64,000 nucleotides of DNA from Paracoccaceae bacterium (lineage in GTDB: Bacteria > Pseudomonadota > Alphaproteobacteria > Rhodobacterales > Rhodobacteraceae). A program made the translations under genes and the position numbers. Every line of letters starts with the position of its first letter. The first letter of the stretch is position 1. Shown piece by piece: positions 63,943 to 64,000 of this stretch. A model generated the notes under the pieces. That model made no database searches. It had not been told where the DNA came from and saw nothing but the letters and a program-made list of their open reading frames with translations. Location: assembly GCA_020446815.1 (NCBI GenBank), contig JAGRDY010000015.1, positions 55,167-119,166 on the forward strand. The letters are read 5' to 3'.

Positions 63943-64000
63943 CTTTTTCGAACCGAACAAGAGGCACCTCGATTTTTTTGCGGTTTTTGGCCGTTCAGGG

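Overview
The window is GC-rich DNA with densely packed, overlapping (ATGA/TGATG) genes. The gene families (xanthine-dehydrogenase-type hydroxylases, hydantoinase pairs, many ABC importers, LysR regulators) suggest an alphaproteobacterium, most likely of the Rhodobacterales. That is inference from gene content; there is no rRNA or tRNA here to prove it. Almost everything is catabolic and transport functions: uptake systems, ring or amide opening, N- and methyl-group chemistry, and aldehyde and amino-group disposal, each with its own regulator. Region A (1-18.7 kb, mostly minus strand) holds a branched-chain-type ABC importer (livJHM; ATPases presumably beyond the left edge) behind a CoxG-like protein and a three-subunit molybdenum hydroxylase. 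A LysR regulator is divergent from it. A second operon follows: hydantoinase A and B, an SDR, a dimethylglycine/sarcosine-dehydrogenase-like enzyme, a class III aminotransferase and an aldehyde dehydrogenase. Both operons carry the same 41-bp upstream element (30/41 identical), so the LysR protein probably controls both. Region B (19-32.2 kb) is a second, reshuffled cassette of paralogues (aminotransferase, hydantoinase A, hydantoinase B, SDR, aldehyde dehydrogenase, molybdenum hydroxylase). It lies opposite an IclR regulator and the molybdenum-cofactor maturation gene xdhC, with two matching operator-like dyads between. The enzyme set fits oxidation and ATP-dependent opening of a lactam, hydantoin or N-heterocycle, followed by demethylation, transamination and aldehyde oxidation; the substrates are unknown. 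Region C (32.4-44.8 kb) couples a dipeptide/oligopeptide-type importer to a leucyl aminopeptidase, a penicillin-binding-like serine hydrolase, a glutamate-1-semialdehyde-aminomutase-like enzyme, a sugar kinase and a glucosamine-6-phosphate-deaminase-like enzyme. It looks like uptake and breakdown of a peptide- or amide-linked amino-sugar compound. Region D (44.8-49.6 kb) has a LysR regulator divergent from a membrane fatty-acid-hydroxylase-like protein, a PanB-like protein, a very small open frame, a UroD-family methyltransferase and its corrinoid protein, i.e. a corrinoid methyl-transfer cassette. Region E (50.2-55 kb) is a further peptide-type importer with no binding-protein gene beside it, plus an aldehyde dehydrogenase. 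Decayed insertion sequences follow it. Region F (55.6-63.1 kb) has a PreA-like flavin/Fe-S reductase, a ferredoxin and a ferredoxin reductase on the minus strand. A LysR gene and then ridA, an EthD-like gene and a glycine-betaine-type importer (proXWV) are on the plus strand. Identical ATTA-N11-TAAT motifs lie before both operons, which ties them into one probable regulon for an imported betaine-like compound. The right edge (63.1-64 kb) is a scrap heap of transposase and integrase fragments and TTCCCTG/CAGGGAA dyads.
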